A stretch of DNA of 64,000 nt. It comes from an uncultured Acidimicrobiaceae bacterium. Lineage in GTDB: Bacteria; Actinomycetota; Acidimicrobiia; Acidimicrobiales; SZUA-35. Below are positions 17,007 through 27,291 of the stretch, piece after piece (position 1 is the stretch's first letter; every line of letters begins with the position of its first letter). Location of the stretch: positions 62,001 through 126,000 of the forward strand of contig CAMYLA010000015.1 in the NCBI GenBank assembly GCA_947259095.1, read 5' to 3'. The notes under the pieces are model-generated. The model was not told the DNA's origin and searched no databases. It saw nothing but the letters and a program-made list of their open reading frames with translations. The translations under genes were made by a program, and so were the position numbers.

Positions 17007-18149
17007 GTGTACCTCCTCTCGGTGGACCATCTCGACGAGATCGGTCGTCGCCTGCGCGGACAGGGGGTCAGGACCATCGGTCCCGTCGTTCGAGATGGCG
17101 TCATCACCCACGACGACTTCGACTCGGTTCGGGAGTTCCCCGTCGGCTGGACCGAGGACCAGGACGGTGGCCGGTATCGGCTCCAGCCAACCGGAACCGG
17201 TGAGGTTTTCGCCTTTTCCAGCCCGTCCACGTCGTGGAAGCGCTACCTCTACCCGGAGCGGACGCTGCTGATCACCGCCCGCCGCCGCGACGGGGAGACC
17301 GAAGTGGTGCTCCCGGCGACCGACACACCGCCGATGGCGTTCTTCGGTGTCAGGTCCTGTGACCTGGCGGCGCTGGCCATCCTCGACCGGGTCTTCCTCG
17401 ATCCGGAGGCCACCGATCCCACCTACGCGGCCCGCCGACCGGCAACATTCGTCGTCGCCGCGGCCTGCAACCATCCGGGCGGCACCTGCTTCTGCGTTTC
17501 GATGGACACCGGGCCGACGCCGACCGCCGGGTTCGATCTGTCGATCCGGGAGGTCTGGACCGAGGACCGGCACCACTTCCTGGCCGAATCCGGCAGCGGT
17601 GCCGGGGCGGCGATGCTGGCCGAGGTCGGCGCCCGTGAGGCGACCGAGGAAGATGTCCTGCTCGGTCGCCTGGCCCACCAGCGTGCCGCCGAGGCCATGG
17701 GCCGCCGGCTCGACGCCGACGATCCGCCTCGGGCCGCCACCGACCCGGACCATGCACAGTGGGACGACATCGCAGCCCGATGTCTGGCCTGCGGCAACTG
17801 CACCATGGCCTGCCCCACCTGCTTCTGCAGCACCACCGAGGACAGCACCGATCTCAGCGGAACCAACGCCGAGCGCTGGCGGGTGTGGGACTCGTGCTTC
17901 ACCGTCGACTTCAGCCATCTCCACGGTGGTGCGGCCCGCTCGGGCATCAAGGCCCGCTATAGGCAGTGGCTGCTGCACAAACTGGTCACCTGGCACGACC
18001 AGTTCGGCTCATCGGGGTGCGTCGGCTGTGGCCGCTGCATCACCTGGTGCCCGGTCGGCATCGATCTCACCGCTGAGATCGCCATCCTGGCCGAACCTCG
18101 ACCGACGAGCCGAGCGACACCGGCCTCAATCGACGGTGGGGCGTCGTGA
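17007..18149 (+). CDS. [NiFe]-hydrogenase (group 3b) iron-sulfur beta subunit
   Basis: A 380-residue protein homologous to sulfhydrogenase beta/anaerobic sulfite reductase subunit A. Near residues 270-285 is the ferredoxin motif [16 protein letters not shown] and near 335-350 [18 protein letters not shown], giving two [4Fe-4S] sites; further cysteines occur in [11 protein letters not shown] and TCFCV. The start is GTG 17007 ([13 protein letters not shown]); a GTG at 16929 exists but adds a low-complexity leader. It is the first gene of a seven-gene run joined by four-base overlaps. It should shuttle electrons between the flavin subunit and the hydrogenase small subunit. Confidence 0.88.
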   Translation: MYLLSVDHLDEIGRRLRGQGVRTIGPVVRDGVITHDDFDSVREFPVGWTEDQDGGRYRLQPTGTGEVFAFSSPSTSWKRYLYPERTLLITARRRDGETEVVLPATDTPPMAFFGVRSCDLAALAILDRVFLDPEATDPTYAARRPATFVVAAACNHPGGTCFCVSMDTGPTPTAGFDLSIREVWTEDRHHFLAESGSGAGAAMLAEVGAREATEEDVLLGRLAHQRAAEAMGRRLDADDPPRAATDPDHAQWDDIAARCLACGNCTMACPTCFCSTTEDSTDLSGTNAERWRVWDSCFTVDFSHLHGGAARSGIKARYRQWLLHKLVTWHDQFGSSGCVGCGRCITWCPVGIDLTAEIAILAEPRPTSRATPASIDGGAS

Positions 18150-18610
18150 AGTCGATCGCCGACCTGCTGGCCGAGCACCCGTTCTTCGAAGGTCTGCCGG
18201 AACCTGCACTCGAACTGATCTCGGGATGTGGCCACAATGTGCGTTTCGAGGCCGACGACAGGATCATCACCGAGAACGAACCGGCAGACGAGTTCTTTGT
18301 GCTGCGAAGTGGTCTGGCCGCGGTGGAGGTCGACTCACCCCGGAAGGGGCCGGTGGTCATCGAGACGCTGGGGCCGGGTGAGATCCTCGGGGTTTCCTGG
18401 CTGCTCCCGCCGTACCGCTGGACCTTCGATGTCCGGGCCGTCGAACGGTGCGGGGCCGTCTCCATCGACGCCGCCTGCCTTCGAGGCAAGTGCGACGACG
18501 ATCACGATCTCGGCTACGAGTTGTACAGACGGTTCGCCGGCCTGATCCGCAGCCGCCTGCTGGCCACCCGGCTGCAACTGATCGACGTCTACAGCGTCGG
18601 CGCATCGTGA
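18146..18610 (+). CDS. Cyclic-nucleotide-binding-domain protein within the hydrogenase operon
   Basis: A 154-residue protein that is essentially one cNMP-binding beta-barrel: [19 protein letters not shown], the [23 protein letters not shown] barrel core and [28 protein letters not shown]. The phosphate-binding cassette (GE..G...L...R..A) is recognisable although altered: P-P-Y-R replaces the usual small residues before Arg. There is no DNA-binding wing, so it is not a CRP-type transcription factor. GTG overlaps the beta subunit stop and its own stop overlaps the next GTG, implying co-production with the enzyme. It may be an allosteric subunit. Confidence 0.82.
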   Translation: MKSIADLLAEHPFFEGLPEPALELISGCGHNVRFEADDRIITENEPADEFFVLRSGLAAVEVDSPRKGPVVIETLGPGEILGVSWLLPPYRWTFDVRAVERCGAVSIDAACLRGKCDDDHDLGYELYRRFAGLIRSRLLATRLQLIDVYSVGAS

Positions 18611-19467
18611 CCGAGGCGTCCGGACCGGCCGTGGCCAACGGCGGGTCGACGGCGCAGGCGCCCATGGCCCCGGTGATGCACCGGGTGGTACGGCGGCACC
18701 AGGATCTCGAAGACACCGTCTCGCTGTGGCTGGAACCGGTCGACCAACCGCTCCCCCGGCCGATGGCAGGCCAGTTCATGATGTTGTGGGCGTTCGGCAT
18801 CGGCGAGGCACCGATCTCGCTGGCCGGCAACGAGGACGGTCTGCTGGTTCACACCATCCGGTCCGTCGGCGCGGTCACCGAGGCCCTGTGCTCGGCGGCC
18901 GAGGGCTCCGAGATCGGTGTTCGGGGGCCGTTCGGAACCGGCTGGGGGCTGGCGGAGGCCGAGGGGCAACCCGTCGTGATCGTTGCCGGCGGTCTCGGGC
19001 TGGCGCCGGTCCGCCCCATCGTGACCGAGATCCTCTCCAGCCGGGGCCGGTTCGAGGAGGTGACGTTGCTGGTCGGCGCTCGCTCGCCGGAGACGCTGCT
19101 CTACGAGGACGAGCTGGCGCAGTGGCGCCGCCAGGGTTCGATCGATGTCGGCGTCACCGTCGACAGTGCGACGCCGTCGTGGCGAGGACATGTCGGGGTG
19201 GTGACCAGCCTCATCGAACACACCCCGGCCGCGACCGGCACACGGGCCTTCGTCTGCGGTCCCGAGGTGATGATGCGGTTCACGGCCCGGGCCCTGATCG
19301 ATCGGGGCCTGGACCCCGACGCCATCGCGGTATCGTTGGAGCGGAATATGCACTGCGCCATCGGCCACTGCGGGCACTGCCAGCTCGGTCCTGCCTTCGT
19401 CTGCAAGGACGGGCCGGTGCTGGCCTGGTCGCGGGTGGAACCGCTGCTCAAGGTCCGGGAACGATGA
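18607..19467 (+). CDS. Hydrogenase FAD/NAD(P)-binding gamma subunit
   Basis: A 286-residue ferredoxin-reductase-type subunit. The FAD domain contains [19 protein letters not shown], the NAD(P) domain contains [16 protein letters not shown] and [10 protein letters not shown], and the C-terminus has the [2Fe-2S] motif [19 protein letters not shown] typical of dihydroorotate dehydrogenase electron-transfer and sulfhydrogenase gamma subunits. It links the hydrogenase to NAD(P)H. Both ends overlap neighbours (GTGA/ATGA). All cofactor motifs are complete. Confidence 0.9.
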   Translation: MTEASGPAVANGGSTAQAPMAPVMHRVVRRHQDLEDTVSLWLEPVDQPLPRPMAGQFMMLWAFGIGEAPISLAGNEDGLLVHTIRSVGAVTEALCSAAEGSEIGVRGPFGTGWGLAEAEGQPVVIVAGGLGLAPVRPIVTEILSSRGRFEEVTLLVGARSPETLLYEDELAQWRRQGSIDVGVTVDSATPSWRGHVGVVTSLIEHTPAATGTRAFVCGPEVMMRFTARALIDRGLDPDAIAVSLERNMHCAIGHCGHCQLGPAFVCKDGPVLAWSRVEPLLKVRER

Positions 19468-20312
19468 CCGAGAGGCCGAAACCGAAGCTGGCGGTGTGGA
19501 AGTTCGCCAGCTGCGACGGCTGTCAGCTGACCCTGCTCGACTGTGAGGACGAGCTGCTGGCGGTGGCCGACCAGCTCGACATCGCCTACTTCCTCGAAGC
19601 GTCCAGTGCCACCGTGGCCGGACCGTACGACCTCTCGCTGGTCGAAGGGTCCATCACCACCGAGGAGGACGTGGCGCGTATCCAGGAGGTTCGCCGCCAG
19701 TCGAAGGCGCTGGTGACGATCGGGGCCTGCGCCACCGCCGGTGGCATCCAGGCGCTGCGGAACTTCGGCGACGTCGAGGAGCTGCTGCGCATCGTCTACG
19801 CCACGCCGGCATTCCTGTCGACCCTGGCCACCTCGACCGCCATTGCCGACCATGTGCCGGTCGACTTCGAGCTCCGAGGCTGCCCGATCGATCGACGCCA
19901 GCTGCTGGAGGTGATCGGCGCCCACCTGGCCGGACGGTCACCGGTCATCGGTTCCCACAGCGTGTGCATCGAATGCAAGCAGAAGGGCAATCCCTGTGTG
20001 ATGGTGGCCGACGGTACCCCGTGCCTCGGCCCGGTGACCCACGCCGGCTGCGGTGCGCTGTGCCCCACCTTCAGCCGTGGCTGCTACGGCTGCTTCGGAC
20101 CCGCCGAAACGGCCAACACCCCGTCGATGATCGCCGCCCTCGAGGCCACGGGCATGTCGGCGGCCGAGATCGAGCGGGTCTTCCACACCTTCAACGCCTG
20201 GTCGGAACCGTTCCGGTCGGGGCCGGTGCCGGTGGCCCCGCCCGCTCGGAGGACCGGCCGACCGGCAACGGTGACCCAGCCGGCCGACGCCGGAAAGGGG
20301 CCGAACCGATGA
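19464..20312 (+). CDS. [NiFe]-hydrogenase small subunit (group 3b)
   Basis: A 282-residue small subunit. [19 protein letters not shown] (Cys17, Cys20) supplies the proximal [4Fe-4S] ligands, with [12 protein letters not shown] and [12 protein letters not shown] next; [11 protein letters not shown] and [15 protein letters not shown] give the medial and distal clusters. No Tat signal is present, so the enzyme is cytoplasmic, as expected for group 3. The last 30 residues are Pro/Arg-rich and probably unstructured. The stop overlaps the large-subunit ATG. Confidence 0.93.
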   Translation: MTERPKPKLAVWKFASCDGCQLTLLDCEDELLAVADQLDIAYFLEASSATVAGPYDLSLVEGSITTEEDVARIQEVRRQSKALVTIGACATAGGIQALRNFGDVEELLRIVYATPAFLSTLATSTAIADHVPVDFELRGCPIDRRQLLEVIGAHLAGRSPVIGSHSVCIECKQKGNPCVMVADGTPCLGPVTHAGCGALCPTFSRGCYGCFGPAETANTPSMIAALEATGMSAAEIERVFHTFNAWSEPFRSGPVPVAPPARRTGRPATVTQPADAGKGPNR

Positions 20313-21613
20313 CCCACCGGGCCGGGGCCGGACGGGCGCTGAGTACCGGGGCGCTGACCCGGGTCGAGGGCGAAGGGGCGATGCGGGTGGAGGTCCGCGA
20401 CGGTCGCCTCGTCGACGTGCAGCTCAACATCTACGAGCCGCCGCGGTTCTTCGAGGGTTTCCTCCGGGGCCGGGGCTACGGCGAACCGGTCGACATCACC
20501 GCCCGTATCTGCGGGATCTGCCCCGTCGCCTACCAGATGAGTGCCTGCGCCGCGCTGGAGGACGCGGTCGGCGTGACCGTCGACGGCGCCCTGCGTGACC
20601 TGCGAACCCTGCTGTACTGCGGCGAGTGGATCGAGAGCCACACCCTCCACATCCACCTCCTGCACGCCCCGGACTTTCTCGGCTTCGACAACGCCATCGA
20701 GCTGGCAACGGCCGATCGGGCGGCGGTCGAGCGGGGGCTGGAGGTGAAGAAGATCGGCAACGAGATCCTGGAGGTCCTCGGCGGCCGGGCCATCCATCCG
20801 ATCAACGTCCGGCTCGGCGGCTTCTACCGGGTGCCGGACCAGCGGGAACTGGCGCCGCTGCGGCAACGGCTGGAACGAGGTCTCGAACTGGCCGTGGAGG
20901 TGGTGGAGCTGGTGGCCGGCTTCGACTTCCCCGATCAGGAGATGCCGTACGAATTCGTGGCCGTTGACCATCCGGACGACTACCCGATGATGGGCACCCG
21001 GATCATCTCCGACCACGGTCTCGACATCGACGTCGGCGAGTTCAACGACCACATCCAGGAGCACCAGGTCGAGCACTCCACCGCCCTCCACGCTCGGCTG
21101 CTGGAACGAGGTGACTATCTGGTCGGGCCGTTGGCCCGGTTCTCCCTCCACCGGGCGAAACTCTCCCCGGCGGCAGCGGCCGCCGCGGACCGGGCCGGGC
21201 TGGGGGCGAGCTGCCGAAACCCGTTCCGTAGCATCATCGTGCGAGCGGTGGAGGTGGTCCACGCCTTCGAGACCGGATTGGCCGTCATCGATCGCTACCG
21301 GCGCCCGGAGAACCCCCACGTCGAGGTACGGCCCCGGGCCGGCGTCGGCCACGGCGTCACCGAGGCTCCTCGAGGACTGCTCTACCATCGGTACGCCATC
21401 GATGACGACGGCCTCATCGCCGACGCACTCATCGTTCCCCCGACCTCCCAGAACCAGGCCACCATCGAACACGACCTGTGGCACTTCGTCGAGAACAACC
21501 TCGACCTGGAGGACGACGAGCTGCGGCGACAGGCCGAGGTCACCATCCGCAACCACGATCCCTGCATCAGCTGCGCCACCCACTTCCTCGACCTGACGGT
21601 TGACCGGCGATGA
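20309..21613 (+). CDS. [NiFe]-hydrogenase large subunit (group 3b)
   Basis: A 434-residue catalytic subunit. The L1 motif [11 protein letters not shown] holds Cys68 and Cys71; the L2 motif [10 protein letters not shown] holds Cys419, Cys422 and His425, so all four nickel ligands are present. Nine residues follow His425, the C-terminal tail that the maturation protease removes after nickel insertion. The TRVEGEG motif near the N-terminus is also typical. Together with the beta, gamma and small subunits it forms a soluble, bidirectional NAD(P)-linked hydrogenase, which in some relatives also reduces polysulfide. ATG 20309 overlaps the small-subunit stop. Confidence 0.95.
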   Translation: MTHRAGAGRALSTGALTRVEGEGAMRVEVRDGRLVDVQLNIYEPPRFFEGFLRGRGYGEPVDITARICGICPVAYQMSACAALEDAVGVTVDGALRDLRTLLYCGEWIESHTLHIHLLHAPDFLGFDNAIELATADRAAVERGLEVKKIGNEILEVLGGRAIHPINVRLGGFYRVPDQRELAPLRQRLERGLELAVEVVELVAGFDFPDQEMPYEFVAVDHPDDYPMMGTRIISDHGLDIDVGEFNDHIQEHQVEHSTALHARLLERGDYLVGPLARFSLHRAKLSPAAAAAADRAGLGASCRNPFRSIIVRAVEVVHAFETGLAVIDRYRRPENPHVEVRPRAGVGHGVTEAPRGLLYHRYAIDDDGLIADALIVPPTSQNQATIEHDLWHFVENNLDLEDDELRRQAEVTIRNHDPCISCATHFLDLTVDRR

Positions 21614-22077
21614 CCACCGGGTCATCGGTGCTGATCGTCGGCATCGGCAACCCGATGCGCCGCGACGACGGTGTCGGACCGGCGGCCATCGAAGAGCTGC
21701 GGGCCCGGCCCCATCTGGCGGCCACGATCGACCTGCTCGTCCTCGACGGTGAGCCGACCCGGCTGATCGAGGCCTGGGCCGGACGGGACCTGGTGGTGGT
21801 GATCGATGCCACCTGCACCGGCGACGAGCCGGGCACGATACATCGCATCGATCCGGCCCAGGTCGGGATGCCGCAGGGCGGGCGGGATCACAGCTCCCAT
21901 CGGGCCGGACTCGACGTGGCCATCGAGCTTGGCTCGACCCTGGATCGGTTACCGGAGGAGCTGGTGGTGTTCGGTGTCGAACCGTCCGAGCTGTGCCTTG
22001 GGCCAGGCCTGTCCGATGCGGTGCGGCGGGCCCTGCCGGACCTGGTGGCCCGGATCATGGACGACGTTGGCCGCTGA
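21610..22077 (+). CDS. Hydrogenase maturation protease (HycI/HyaD family)
   Basis: A 155-residue endopeptidase: [20 protein letters not shown] near the N-terminus is the family signature and its Asp after RR is a nickel-sensing ligand; [12 protein letters not shown] and [14 protein letters not shown] supply further conserved residues, including the His. It removes the C-terminal peptide of the large subunit. It overlaps the large-subunit gene by four bases, so the enzyme and its protease are coupled. The other maturation genes (hypABCDEF) are not in this window. Confidence 0.92.
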   Translation: MTTGSSVLIVGIGNPMRRDDGVGPAAIEELRARPHLAATIDLLVLDGEPTRLIEAWAGRDLVVVIDATCTGDEPGTIHRIDPAQVGMPQGGRDHSSHRAGLDVAIELGSTLDRLPEELVVFGVEPSELCLGPGLSDAVRRALPDLVARIMDDVGR

Positions 22078-22142
22078 CCGCGACCAAAAAGAATCGGCAC
22101 GCCGATCGGTACATCAACGGACCGATCGGCCGATGGGACGGT

Positions 22143-22490
22143 GTGCTGTTACAACCATCGAACAAGCTCCTGTTGGCCCACCGACGTCTGTTCGACGGTG
22201 ACGTCCCCCGCTACTTTGCCGGCGATGTCACCGCCTACGAGGACGGGATCGTGAAGGTCCGCGGCTTCACCTTCGTTCGGGACCCGTCGAGCGGCGACTA
22301 CATCCGCAAGGAAGATCTGAGGACCAAGATCGTCTCGCTGACCTCGTCGGCCTTCCTGGTCTACGAGCTCCCGCCGACGACCAGCATTGCCTCGCTCCGT
22401 TTCGCGACCTTCGACCAGCACGTCGTGCTGACCGACGGCCACGAGCTGGAGATGAACATGGCCGAAGCGGCATCGATGGGCGTCATCTGA
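22143..22490 (+). CDS. Conserved-looking hypothetical protein at the end of the hydrogenase operon
   Basis: A 115-residue protein, 65 bases after the protease gene. Starting at GTG 22143 it reads LLQPSNKLLLAHRRLFDGDVPRYFAGDV, then an alternating YEDGIVKVRGFTFVRDPSSGDYIRK beta pattern and SSAFLVYELP. This is a small, soluble, mostly-beta domain with no cysteines, signal peptide or membrane segment. I do not recognise a named family. A role linked to the hydrogenase is possible only by position. The frame is open upstream, so the start could be earlier. Confidence 0.55.
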   Translation: MLLQPSNKLLLAHRRLFDGDVPRYFAGDVTAYEDGIVKVRGFTFVRDPSSGDYIRKEDLRTKIVSLTSSAFLVYELPPTTSIASLRFATFDQHVVLTDGHELEMNMAEAASMGVI

Positions 22491-22571
22491 TCGGCGGCGT
22501 CGATCAGCGCTCCGTAAGCGCCACGTCGGCTCCGGCATCGGCGCAGACGGTGGAGCTCTCGCCATCGGCGG

Positions 22572-23459
22572 TCAGCGTTCGAAGTGCTGGTGGTCGTGCA
22601 GCCGGAAGAAGGCCCCACCCCACCGCCAGCCGACGTCGGCAAACGCCGTGGTGACCACGTCCCCCGGCCGGATCATCGCCGGGTGGTAGGCGGTTCGGTC
22701 GAGGTGGGCTCGACCGGCAGGGGGCAGCACCAGCTGCCCGCCCACATACGGGTTCTGCACCGGATTGATGTCGATCGCCCGCCCGTAGGCGTGGGCCGAC
22801 CAGGTCCCCGCCACCACATCGTCGACGACATCGGCGTTGACCACCACGGTTCCCCGTGTGTGGTTGCCGTCGAAGTCGACGTGGTCGAGCTCGACGGCCC
22901 GAAGTCGATCGGGATCGACCGGGCAACCGGGCCGCCACGACGATCCAAGTTCGGCCACGGTGACTCCGCTCACCACCGGCCGGTAGTCGGGAAGGACGGC
23001 CAGGGTGGTGCCGGTCCGAGCCCGATGCTCCGGTGACTCGGAGAACAGCAGCACCAGCTCGGTCCGCGCCAGGCCGTCGGCCAACTGAGCGAGCCAGTAG
23101 TCGACGCCGGGCCGGTCTCCCGCCCGATCGAGCACGTTGCGGTAGACTCGATCGACAAAATCGGGGTCGGAGCCGGCACCGAACCGCCGGGCATACTCCC
23201 GACCGTTGAGAAAACCGTCGGCCACCGCCCGCAGCGGCACACCCTCCACCCGGCCAGCCGCCCAGTAGTCGAAGCCGGCGTCGTCGGGCGGCCGGTCGAG
23301 AATCGAGTGGTAGAGCCGGTGGATCTCGCCCTCCTCGGGGCGGCCGCCGGCGGCAGACACACCATCGGCCGCCGAGAGGATCAGCGTCATGGCAACGACG
23401 AGTGTGCGTGCGGCCCGAGCCACCGGGCGCAGGGACGCCGGTCGGTCGGGCTCGGTCAC
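22572..23459 (-). CDS. Exported DUF4214-M15 peptidase fusion
   Basis: A 295-residue secreted protein: signal peptide (AARTLVVAMTLILSAADGVSAAG), then a DUF4214-like helical region of about 100 residues (two repeats: HRLYHSILDRPPDDAGFDYW and DRVYRNVLDRAGDRPGVDYW), then an M15C D-Ala-D-Ala carboxypeptidase/VanY-like domain. The zinc site shows HAYGRAIDINPVQNPYV and the terminal HDHQHFE. GTG 23459 is chosen because it is preceded by GGGAGG and gives a complete signal peptide, although SD and start overlap. The M15 domain should act on peptidoglycan peptides. The frame is open far upstream but that part is antisense to the reductase. Confidence 0.7.
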   Translation of the reverse strand: MTEPDRPASLRPVARAARTLVVAMTLILSAADGVSAAGGRPEEGEIHRLYHSILDRPPDDAGFDYWAAGRVEGVPLRAVADGFLNGREYARRFGAGSDPDFVDRVYRNVLDRAGDRPGVDYWLAQLADGLARTELVLLFSESPEHRARTGTTLAVLPDYRPVVSGVTVAELGSSWRPGCPVDPDRLRAVELDHVDFDGNHTRGTVVVNADVVDDVVAGTWSAHAYGRAIDINPVQNPYVGGQLVLPPAGRAHLDRTAYHPAMIRPGDVVTTAFADVGWRWGGAFFRLHDHQHFER

Positions 23460-23576
23460 CTCCCGAGCGTAGTTTCGCCAACCGACCTCGTGGGGTGTTT
23501 CCGCAACCGCAACGAAACGCCGGGTCGATGGTGGGCTCGACGGGCGCCGGTCGTCGCCGGGGAGCAGAATGGCCAG

Positions 23577-24560
<984 letters not shown>

Positions 24561-24642
24561 CTTCGGTGAGTCCGAGGCCGGGCCGAGGGTGACCCCGGGC
24601 ACCGGATCCAGCCAGTTCAGGCGGTTCAGCCGGTCCAGGCGT

Positions 24643-27216
24643 CTAGAGCGGGTTGCCGTCGGCGTCGAGGTAGCCGTCGGCCAGATGCCGTTCCGCTCGC
24701 AACGCCTCCATCTCCGCCGCGGATTTGCCGAGCAGGGTGCGGTACACGACGTCGTTGTCGCGACCCATCATGTTGAGCTGATCCCAGCGCATCTCCGGCC
24801 CGTCCCACCGCCACTGGTGGCCGGGGAACAGGATGGTGGGCACGTCGTCGCATCGGTTGGGCCGGAACCACCGGCGAGCGGCCAGGTGAGGGTCGCCGAA
24901 CAGGGCCTGCTCGTCGAGCACGGCGGCGGCCGACACCCCGACCGACTGGCACATGGCGACCGCCTCGGCCGCCGACCGCCCGGCCGTCCACGCCGCCAGC
25001 CGCTCGTCGATCTGGTCGTGATGAGCCCGGCGACCGGCTTCGGTCGCCAGCTCCGGATCGCAGGCCCACGACGGCGAACCCATGGCCGCCACCAGCGCCT
25101 GCCACTGGGCGTCGTCGGCCACCGAAAGCACCATCCACTGGTCGGTCGAGCGGTCGTTTTCGGCGCAGGGGTAGGCCCCCTGGGGTGCCCGGTGAGGGTG
25201 GCGATTGCCGTGGCACTCATGGGGCTCACCGGTGATCGAGGCGTCGACCAGGTACTCGCCGATGTAGTTCATCAGGTTCTCGGCCTGGGCGAACTCGATC
25301 AACTCACCCCGACCGGTCACCTCCCGGCGACGCAGCGCACAGAGGGCGGCGAACGCGCCGGCGACACCGCTGGCCGGGTCCATGTAATAAGTAGTATCGA
25401 GTGAGGTGGGGTCGAGGTCTCGGTAGCCCCGCAGTGACGACAAGCCACAGAGGGCCTCCATGTGGGCACCGAAGCCTATGTACTCGGCGTAGGTACCGCT
25501 GAGTCCGAGCGACGGCATCCGCAGCGCAATCAGGCGCGGGTTTCGAGCGTGGAGCACGTCCCAATCGAGACCGAGGTTTGCCACCACCCGGACCGAGTTG
25601 TTCTCCACGATCACATCGGCGGTGTCGACCAGTTCGAGGAAGGTCTGAAGGCCGAGCTCGGTCCGAAGATCGAGCGTTGCGCCCAGCTTGTTGCGAGAAT
25701 GGCTGACGAAGGCGGCCACCCGATTCCAAGGCCGCTCCCCGCCCTCGCCGCCGGGGAATCGACCCCAGAACTGGCCGAAGTCGGCCTCCTGCCCCGGTTT
25801 TGGTCGAAGCACCGCACCGCGGGTTGCGGTGGGGAACAGATTCGGATTGTCGAGCCGGATCACCTCGGCCCCGAGGTCGCCGAGCAGCATGGTGACCAGC
25901 GGGCCGGCCCACACCACCGTCAGGTCAAGCACCCGAACCCCGTCCAACGGCAACCTGGCCGGTCCGGTGGCGGCAGGCGGTGCGGTGGCGGCAGGCGGTG
26001 CGGTGGCGGCAGGCCGTGCGGTGGCCGACGCAGCACCCGGGGCCGAGGCCGCCAACTCGGCCAGGACCTCTTCGGTGTGCTGACCGAGGGTTGGCGGTGG
26101 CCGGCGGGCCTGCCACCCGTCGACCATCCGGAACGGGGCCCCCGGGGCCTCGAAGGCGCCGACCACCGGGTGGTCCCACGGCTGCCAGAAACCCCGTTCC
26201 CGGAAGTGCTTGTCGGCCAGGACGTCGGTGGTCGAGTTGACCGGTGTGATGGCCAGTTGGCGAGCCTGGGCGTCCTCCATCGTCTGCTGTTTTGTTCGTT
26301 GCAGGGTCCAACCGAAGATCGCCCCGTTCAACAGATCGGGCAGCTCCTCGTCGTCGTACCAGTCCGGATCGGCGATCCGGCGGCTCAGCTCCTCGTCACC
26401 GAGCATGTCGGCCACCCGAGGCATCCAGTTGGGGGCGAACACGATCTGGCAGTAGCCGTCGTCAGCCGGGTAGATCCCGGCCGGGATGGCACCGACCCGA
26501 CCGCCGCCGACCCGGTGACCGTTGACGCCGTCGTACTGGTAGCCGACGGCGAGGGTGGCCCTGCGATCGATGGACGCGGCCTGGGTTTCGAAGTTCGACA
26601 CGTCGACGTGGGCCCCCAGCCCGGAGGCCTCGGCCATCGTCACCGCGGCCAGGCTCGACAGCGCCGCCACCGAACCGCAGTGGTACTGCACGACGTTGCC
26701 GGCCATCTTGATCGGCTCCCTGTCGGGATCGCCGGTGGCCAGCATCGGGCCCCCGAGAGCGTAGGCCACGATCTCGGACCCCGGCAGGTTTGCGTATGGC
26801 CCGTCCTGGCCGAACGGCGTCACGCTGGTGACCACCAGCTGCGGCCGGTCCCGCCGCAGGGCCGGCAGGTCGAGTCCGAGCTCGGCCAGCCGGCCGGGGG
26901 TCGACGATTCGATGACCAGATCGGCCGAGCCGATCAGCTCGGTCGCAACCTCGACGCCCTCGGCGGTACCGAGATCGAGGACCATCGACCGTTTGTTGGT
27001 GTTCAGGTGGAGGAACAGTGGGCTGGACTCCGGCGCCGGTCGCGCCCCGATCCTCGCACCCTCGTTGCGAGTCCAGTCGCCCTCCGGCGGCTCGACCTTG
27101 ATCACGTCGGCGCCGTAGTCGGCCATCAGCTTCCCGGCGTACGGCCCGGCGACGCCAACGGCAAGCTCGACAACGACGAGTCCGGCGAGGGGCTGGCTCA
27201 GCGATCCATCGGTCAC
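24643..27216 (-). CDS. Two-domain family III CoA-transferase
   Basis: An 857-residue protein made of two CaiB/BaiF domains in tandem. The first (about 1-400) begins LAGLVVVELAVGVAGPYAGKLMADYGADVIKVE; the second (about 440-857) begins LDGVRVLDLTVVWAGPLVTMLLGDLGAEVIRLD. Between them lies an Ala/Pro linker made of 18-base DNA repeats. The second half has Asp613 in YYMDPASGVAG, matching the catalytic Asp position; the first half has Gln in the corresponding VVQYHCG, so only the second half may form the covalent intermediate. The arrangement is shared with DddD-type enzymes and many actinobacterial proteins of unknown substrate. It follows tadC by 75 bases on the same strand. Confidence 0.85.
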   Translation of the reverse strand: MTDGSLSQPLAGLVVVELAVGVAGPYAGKLMADYGADVIKVEPPEGDWTRNEGARIGARPAPESSPLFLHLNTNKRSMVLDLGTAEGVEVATELIGSADLVIESSTPGRLAELGLDLPALRRDRPQLVVTSVTPFGQDGPYANLPGSEIVAYALGGPMLATGDPDREPIKMAGNVVQYHCGSVAALSSLAAVTMAEASGLGAHVDVSNFETQAASIDRRATLAVGYQYDGVNGHRVGGGRVGAIPAGIYPADDGYCQIVFAPNWMPRVADMLGDEELSRRIADPDWYDDEELPDLLNGAIFGWTLQRTKQQTMEDAQARQLAITPVNSTTDVLADKHFRERGFWQPWDHPVVGAFEAPGAPFRMVDGWQARRPPPTLGQHTEEVLAELAASAPGAASATARPAATAPPAATAPPAATGPARLPLDGVRVLDLTVVWAGPLVTMLLGDLGAEVIRLDNPNLFPTATRGAVLRPKPGQEADFGQFWGRFPGGEGGERPWNRVAAFVSHSRNKLGATLDLRTELGLQTFLELVDTADVIVENNSVRVVANLGLDWDVLHARNPRLIALRMPSLGLSGTYAEYIGFGAHMEALCGLSSLRGYRDLDPTSLDTTYYMDPASGVAGAFAALCALRRREVTGRGELIEFAQAENLMNYIGEYLVDASITGEPHECHGNRHPHRAPQGAYPCAENDRSTDQWMVLSVADDAQWQALVAAMGSPSWACDPELATEAGRRAHHDQIDERLAAWTAGRSAAEAVAMCQSVGVSAAAVLDEQALFGDPHLAARRWFRPNRCDDVPTILFPGHQWRWDGPEMRWDQLNMMGRDNDVVYRTLLGKSAAEMEALRAERHLADGYLDADGNPL
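25966..26019 (-). repeat. Three 18-base tandem repeats encoding the Ala/Pro linker
   Basis: Three units of 18 bases (GGTGGCGGCAGGCGGTGC and one variant) lie in frame inside the CoA-transferase gene and encode the AATAPP-type inter-domain linker. The unit is a codon multiple, so slippage would alter linker length only. Confidence 0.9.
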
Positions 27217-27291
27217 GTCTTCTCACTCATGGTCAGTCGGGTCCCGGCCAGAGTCTCCAACGATGAGCGACCGCTGGCAAACCGACGGCGG

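Noticed and set aside
20084-21625. 513-codon open frame opposite the hydrogenase large subunit
   Set aside because: Complement of a strongly conserved gene; Val/Gly/Asp-rich with no motif.
25966-26019. Repeats considered as CRISPR or minisatellite element
   Set aside because: In-frame linker coding repeats with no spacers.
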